Assembly: GCA_002405525.1 (NCBI GenBank)
Contig: DHLY01000175.1
Span: 26,811 to 44,076, forward strand
From: Proteobacteria bacterium UBA4656
GTDB taxonomy: Bacteria > Pseudomonadota > Gammaproteobacteria > Xanthomonadales > Ahniellaceae
DNA: 17,266 bases
Direction: 5' to 3'
Shown: positions 14,068 through 17,266 of the stretch, piece after piece
Layout: every line of letters starts with the position of its first letter
How positions within the stretch are numbered: the first letter of the stretch is position 1
Notes under the pieces: generated by a model
Seen by the model: only the letters and a program-made list of their open reading frames with translations
What the model was told of the DNA's origin: nothing
The model's database searches: none
Position numbers and translations under genes: made by a program

Positions 14068-16218
14068 ATGAGCACGCTCCGCCTGGAGGTCCCGAGCGCC
14101 CGCGGGGAGGTCGAGATTCCGCTGCAGCCGGCGTCCTACGACATCTGGGACAAGAAGTACCGCCTGAAGACCAAGAAGGGTGAAGCGGTCGACGTCACGA
14201 TCGACGGCACCTATCAGCGCGTGGCGCGCGCGCTGGCCGACGCGGAGTCCACCGCGGACAAGCAGGCCTACTGGTACGAGCGCTTCCTGTGGGCCCTGCG
14301 CCGCGGGGCGATCCCGGCCGGCCGCATCACGTCCAATGCCGGTGCGCTGGAGCACAAGCCCGCCACCAGCACCATCAACTGCACCGTGTCCGGCACCATC
14401 CCGGACTCGATGGACGGGATTCTCGACAAGGTCCATGAAGCGGGCCTCACGCTCAAGGCCGGCTGCGGCATCGGCTATGAGTTCTCGACGCTGCGCCCGC
14501 GCGGCGCCTACGTCAGCGGCGCGGGCGCCTATACGTCCGGCCCGCTGTCGTTCATGGATATCTACGACAAGATGTGCTTCACCGTCTCGTCGGCCGGCGG
14601 CCGCCGCGGCGCGCAGATGGGCACCTTCGACGTCAGCCATCCCGACGTGAAGGAGTTCATCAAGGCCAAGCGCGAGGACGGGCGCCTACGCCAGTTCAAC
14701 CTCTCGCTGCTGATCACCGACGAGTTCATGCAGGCCGTCGAGTCCGGCGCCGACTGGCCGCTGGTGTTCCCGGTCAACCTCAAGGAAGCTCACGAGGTCG
14801 CCCTCGACGATCCCACCCAGGTGGTCTGGCGCGACTGGCCGGCGTCGACCCACTACGTCACCCGCGACGACGGCCTGGTGGCGTGCAAGATCTACGGTCA
14901 TGTCCAGGCCCGGCGCCTGTGGGACATGATCATGACCAGCACCTACGATTTCGCCGAGCCGGGCTTCATCCTGATCGACCGCGTCAACGAGATGAACAAC
15001 AACTGGTGGTGCGAGAACATCCGCGCCACCAACCCCTGCGGCGAGCAGCCCCTGCCGCCGTACGGGTCCTGCCTGCTGGGCTCGGTCAACCTCACCACCT
15101 TCGTGCGCGACCCCTTCGGCCCGAAGGCGCGCTTCGACTGGGAGGAATACCGCGAGGTCGTGCGCGTGTTCACCCGCATGCTCGACAACGTGGTCGAGAT
15201 CAACGGCCTGCCGCTGGCCCAGCAGCGCGACGAGATCACCCGCAAGCGCCGTCACGGCATGGGCTTCCTGGGCTTAGGCTCCACCGTGACCATGCTCAAG
15301 ATGAAGTACGGCTCGGCCGAGGCCTGCGCCTTCACCGAGCAGGTCTCGCGCGAGATGGCGCTGGCCGGCTGGGAAGTGGGCCTGAGCCTCGCCAAGGAAA
15401 AGGGCCCCGCCCCGATCATGGTCGAGCAGTTCGAGGTCACCCCGGAGATGCTGCGCAAGCGCCCGGAGATGGCCGCCGACGGCTGGCAGGCCGGGCAGAA
15501 GATCCCCGGGCGCATCCTGCATGCCCGGTACTCCCGCTACATGCAGCGGGTGGCTGAGGTCGCCCCGGAACTGGTGGCCGAGATCGCCGAGACCGGCGCG
15601 CGCTTCACCCACCACACCTCGATCGCGCCCACCGGCACCATCTCCCTGTCGTTGGCCAACAACGCCAGCAACGGCATCGAGCCCTCCTTCGCCCACGCCT
15701 ACAGCCGCAACGTCATCCGCGAAGGCCGCAAGACCAAGGAGAAGGTCGAGGTGCTCAGCTATGAGCTGCTCGCCTACCGCACCCTGATCAACGCCAGGGC
15801 CAAGCCCTACGGCAGCGAGGCTGACGAGCGACTGCCCGAGTACTTCGTCGCCGCCGACGACATCACCCCGAGGGAACACGTCGACATCCAGGCCGCCGCC
15901 CAGAAATGGGTGGACTCGTCGATTTCCAAGACGGCCAACGTGCCCACCGACTACCCCTACGAGGACTTCAAGGACATCTACCGCTACGCCTACAAACAGG
16001 GGCTCAAGGGCTGCACGACCTTCCGCTTCAACCCGGCCGCCTTCCAGGGCGTGCTGGTCAAGGAGGCCGATCTCGAGAACACCATCTACCGTTTCGAACT
16101 GGAGGACGGTACTGTTGTCGAGGTCAGAGGCAACGAAGAGATCGAATACGACGGCGAGATCCACACCGCCGCCAACCTGTTCGATGCCCTGAAGGAAGGG
16201 TATTACGGCAAGTTCTGA
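14068..16218 (+). CDS. nrdJ: Adenosylcobalamin-dependent (class II) ribonucleotide reductase, NrdJa-type catalytic subunit
   Basis: This 716-residue cytosolic enzyme reduces ribonucleotides to deoxyribonucleotides using a radical from adenosylcobalamin, with or without oxygen. The catalytic N-C-E triad is N322, C324 and E326 in ATNPCGEQPL. The substrate-reducing cysteines are C105 (STINCTVSG) and C335 (GSCLLGSVNLT). The 11-residue step from thiyl C324 to C335 matches C408-C419 of the Lactobacillus leichmannii enzyme. Barrel segments such as KAGCGIGYEFS, GGRRGAQMGTFDVSHPD, APTGTISL and WVDSSISKTANVP are intact. The C-terminus (EIHTAANLFDALKEGYYGKF) has none of the redox cysteines that usually recycle the active site, as in NrdJa of Pseudomonas aeruginosa, where a separate NrdJb supplies them. 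No NrdJb follows within the window. Regulation by NrdR is suggested by two upstream boxes. Confidence 0.95.
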   Translation: MSTLRLEVPSARGEVEIPLQPASYDIWDKKYRLKTKKGEAVDVTIDGTYQRVARALADAESTADKQAYWYERFLWALRRGAIPAGRITSNAGALEHKPATSTINCTVSGTIPDSMDGILDKVHEAGLTLKAGCGIGYEFSTLRPRGAYVSGAGAYTSGPLSFMDIYDKMCFTVSSAGGRRGAQMGTFDVSHPDVKEFIKAKREDGRLRQFNLSLLITDEFMQAVESGADWPLVFPVNLKEAHEVALDDPTQVVWRDWPASTHYVTRDDGLVACKIYGHVQARRLWDMIMTSTYDFAEPGFILIDRVNEMNNNWWCENIRATNPCGEQPLPPYGSCLLGSVNLTTFVRDPFGPKARFDWEEYREVVRVFTRMLDNVVEINGLPLAQQRDEITRKRRHGMGFLGLGSTVTMLKMKYGSAEACAFTEQVSREMALAGWEVGLSLAKEKGPAPIMVEQFEVTPEMLRKRPEMAADGWQAGQKIPGRILHARYSRYMQRVAEVAPELVAEIAETGARFTHHTSIAPTGTISLSLANNASNGIEPSFAHAYSRNVIREGRKTKEKVEVLSYELLAYRTLINARAKPYGSEADERLPEYFVAADDITPREHVDIQAAAQKWVDSSISKTANVPTDYPYEDFKDIYRYAYKQGLKGCTTFRFNPAAFQGVLVKEADLENTIYRFELEDGTVVEVRGNEEIEYDGEIHTAANLFDALKEGYYGKF

Positions 16219-16224
16219 GTACCG

Positions 16225-16267
16225 GGCGCCAGGCGCGGCCCCTTCGCAGGGGGCATGGCTTGGCGCC
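16225..16267 (+). terminator. Hairpin region between nrdJ and the H1-like gene
   Basis: GGCGCCA (16225-16231) pairs with TGGCGCC (16261-16267). Inside this, CCCCT and AGGGG form a second stem around TCGC. No U-run follows. The structure may end or weaken nrdJ read-through into the H1-like gene. Confidence 0.4.
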
Positions 16268-16308
16268 GCGGGCGCAGGGTCGATGTCCCACAAAAACCCC
16301 GATAAGCC

Positions 16309-16313
16309 GGAGG
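16309..16313 (+). promoter_or_regulatory. Ribosome binding site of the H1-like gene
   Basis: GGAGG, within GGAGGGAG, lies seven bases before the ATG at 16321 and supports that start. Confidence 0.65.
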
Positions 16314-16320
16314 GAGTGCC

Positions 16321-16728
16321 ATGAGCAACGAGAACACGGGTGTGATGTCGTCGATCGCGCACGCGGTCGAGCCAATGGTCGAAAAGGCCCAGGAAGTCGC
16401 CGCCGCCGTCAAGACCGAAGCCAAGCAGGTCGTGGCCAAGGTCGAGAAAAAGGCCGCCGAGGTGAAGACCGCGGTCTCCAAGCAGGTCAAGGCCGCCAAG
16501 GCCGGCGCGAAGAAGGCCGTCGCCAAGGCGAAGAAGGCTGTCGCCAAGGCCAAGCCGGCCAAGCCGGTCAAGAAGGCCAAGCCCGCCAAGAAGGCAGCGA
16601 AGCCGGCCAAGAAAACTGCGAAGAAGGGCGTCAGGAAGGCCGCCCCGAAGAAGGCCAAGAAGGCCGTGAAGAAGGCGGCCAAGAAGGTCGTCAAGAAGGC
16701 CGCGAAGAAGAAGGCCAAGAAGAAGTAA
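16321..16728 (+). CDS. Histone H1-like Lys/Ala/Pro-rich DNA-binding protein
   Basis: The protein has 135 residues, of which 45 are Lys. Residues 1-50 form a mixed, probably helical segment with all of the acidic residues (for example VEPMVEKAQEVAAAVKTEAK). Residues 51-135 consist of degenerate A-K-K, A-V-A-K-A-K-K and K-P-A-K-P repeats like the C-terminal tail of eukaryotic H1, bacterial AlgP and chlamydial Hc proteins. It should bind DNA or RNA through charge and help compact the nucleoid, which is inferred from composition only. Repeat number in such proteins varies between strains. It follows nrdJ by 102 bases on the same strand with its own good ribosome binding site, and a GNRA-capped hairpin ends it. 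It is not NrdJb: it has no cysteine at all. Confidence 0.88.
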   Translation: MSNENTGVMSSIAHAVEPMVEKAQEVAAAVKTEAKQVVAKVEKKAAEVKTAVSKQVKAAKAGAKKAVAKAKKAVAKAKPAKPVKKAKPAKKAAKPAKKTAKKGVRKAAPKKAKKAVKKAAKKVVKKAAKKKAKKK

Positions 16729-16756
16729 TTCGCAGGAAGCAGCATCGAAGCGCACG

Positions 16757-16778
16757 GGCGCGCCGGCAACGGCGCGCC
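16757..16778 (+). terminator. Terminator-like hairpin after the H1-like gene
   Basis: GGCGCGCCG (16757-16765) and CGGCGCGCC (16770-16778) form a perfect 9-base stem closed by the tetraloop GCAA. The sequence after it is GACTTT, a weak U-run. Confidence 0.6.
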
Positions 16779-16830
16779 GACTTTGCCCCCGGCCCCCCGG
16801 GGCCGCGCCCACCCGCGTCGTCTGCCGTGT

Positions 16831-17055
16831 GTGGGAGCACCGCGTGCCACGATGCCCGAAGGACGAACACCCAGGCCGTTGCAGGAGCGCTGCGTGCACC
16901 GCCAGGGCCCTTGTAGGAGCGCTGCGTGCAGCGCGACCCTCCACAGGCCCAGGCCCCCAACCCAGCACGTTGCAGGAACGGCGCCCGCGCCGCGACGCTT
17001 CAGCAGGGTGAAGGCCAGCGATGTCGTTGTAGGAGCGGCGCGCGCGCCGCGATGC
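16831..17055 (+). repeat. Cluster of five GTAG-headed palindromic repeats (REP/SMAG-like)
   Basis: Five similar units of 25-27 bases lie in the same orientation at 16831-16855, 16881-16907, 16913-16938, 16972-16998 and 17029-17055. Each begins GTAGGAGC or a variant (GTGGGAGC, GCAGGAGC, GCAGGAAC), continues with a GC hairpin, and most end in CGCGAYGC or CGCGACC. The clearest is 17029-17055, where GGCGCG and CGCGCC pair. Hairpins differ in sequence while the GTAG head is kept, as in SMAG/REP elements mobilised by REP-associated tyrosine transposases (RAYT). Start-to-start spacing is 50, 32, 59 and 57 bases. No RAYT gene is in the window. Confidence 0.72.
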
Positions 17056-17250
17056 TTTCAATGGATCAGCACCCACCGTGCCAGGAGTCCAGCGAACGGC
17101 ACCAGGTTCAACCTGCGTAGTTCAACCCGCACAGGGTGCAATGAGCGAAGCGACGCACCGCCACCGCAACACCGGCCGCCACCCCGGCCGCCCCGCACCA
17201 CCCCGGCCGCCGAAGGCCCCCGCGCGTCCGGTGACCCCCGCACCACCCCT
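17056..17250. other. Gene-free stretch with a second small hairpin repeat and GC-rich direct repeats
   Basis: I see no gene here. GTTCAACC occurs twice (17106-17113 and 17120-17127). GGTGC (17135-17139) and GCACC (17155-17159) flank GCGAAGC, resembling another palindromic repeat family of this group. CCGGCCGCC occurs three times (17172-17180, 17184-17192, 17203-17211). Confidence 0.45.
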
Positions 17251-17266
17251 GTAGGAGCGCACCCTG
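17251..17266 (+). repeat. Further GTAG-headed repeat, cut by the right edge
   Basis: GTAGGAGCGCACCCTG matches the head of the cluster at 16831-17055 and runs off the window, so the repeat array continues to the right. Confidence 0.6.

Noticed and set aside
17058..17246. Small minus-strand frame of 62 codons at the right edge
   Set aside because: It is made of repeat sequence and a Gly/Arg-rich run, with no ribosome binding site or family.
16831..17266. CRISPR-like array
   Set aside because: Units are diverged palindromes with irregular 32-59 base spacing and no cas genes; they fit REP/SMAG-type elements.

Overview
This is a GC-rich bacterial chromosome segment, most likely from a gammaproteobacterium of the Xanthomonadales (Lysobacteraceae or Rhodanobacteraceae). 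The grounds are the order mltB-rlpA-dacC-ybeD-lipB-lipA, a Pseudomonas-type shortened class II ribonucleotide reductase, a Lys/Ala/Pro-rich H1-like protein, and a cluster of short GTAG-headed palindromes of the kind common in Stenotrophomonas, Pseudomonas and Xanthomonas. The assignment is inferred from gene content; no marker gene is present.

Left part (1-8297). The edge holds the first 77 codons of a leftward Tat-exported intradiol dioxygenase-like protein. After a 500-base gap comes a rightward cell-envelope and lipoylation cluster: lytic transglycosylase MltB, septal lipoprotein RlpA, D-Ala-D-Ala carboxypeptidase (PBP5/6 type), the small YbeD/DUF493 protein, octanoyltransferase LipB and lipoyl synthase LipA. 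A tail-specific protease (Prc/CtpA) follows. The first three genes act on periplasmic peptidoglycan, LipB and LipA make protein-bound lipoate, and Prc processes periplasmic proteins. Several junctions are very tight: mltB/rlpA share GTGA and lipB starts inside ybeD.

Middle (8298-13601). A hairpin-rich gap separates Prc from a convergent leftward block: an M17 leucyl aminopeptidase, a YigB-like HAD phosphatase whose stop overlaps the aminopeptidase start, an orphan PstS-like periplasmic binding protein with a Pro/Arg-rich tail, and a Do-family (HtrA/DegP/MucD) protease. A bidirectional terminator lies between the last two.

Right part (13602-17266). The htrA/nrdJ divergent region is the regulatory focus. 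It has an AT-rich patch with a 15-base palindrome, a good sigma-70 promoter, and two copies of the 13-mer ACAACATCTTGTG exactly 170 bases apart that look like NrdR boxes. A leader of about 268 nt with several hairpins follows. NrdJ has the catalytic core but lacks the C-terminal redox cysteines, so it resembles the NrdJa half of a split enzyme, and no NrdJb is found in the window. An H1-like DNA-binding protein follows, then about 540 bases without a gene that hold palindromic repeats.

Most of the window is ordinary housekeeping. I do not see a clearly new multi-gene system. The best leads are the regulation of nrdJ and the missing NrdJb partner. The large open frames antisense to prc, pepA and htrA are GC artefacts. 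No tRNA, rRNA, CRISPR or insertion sequence was seen.
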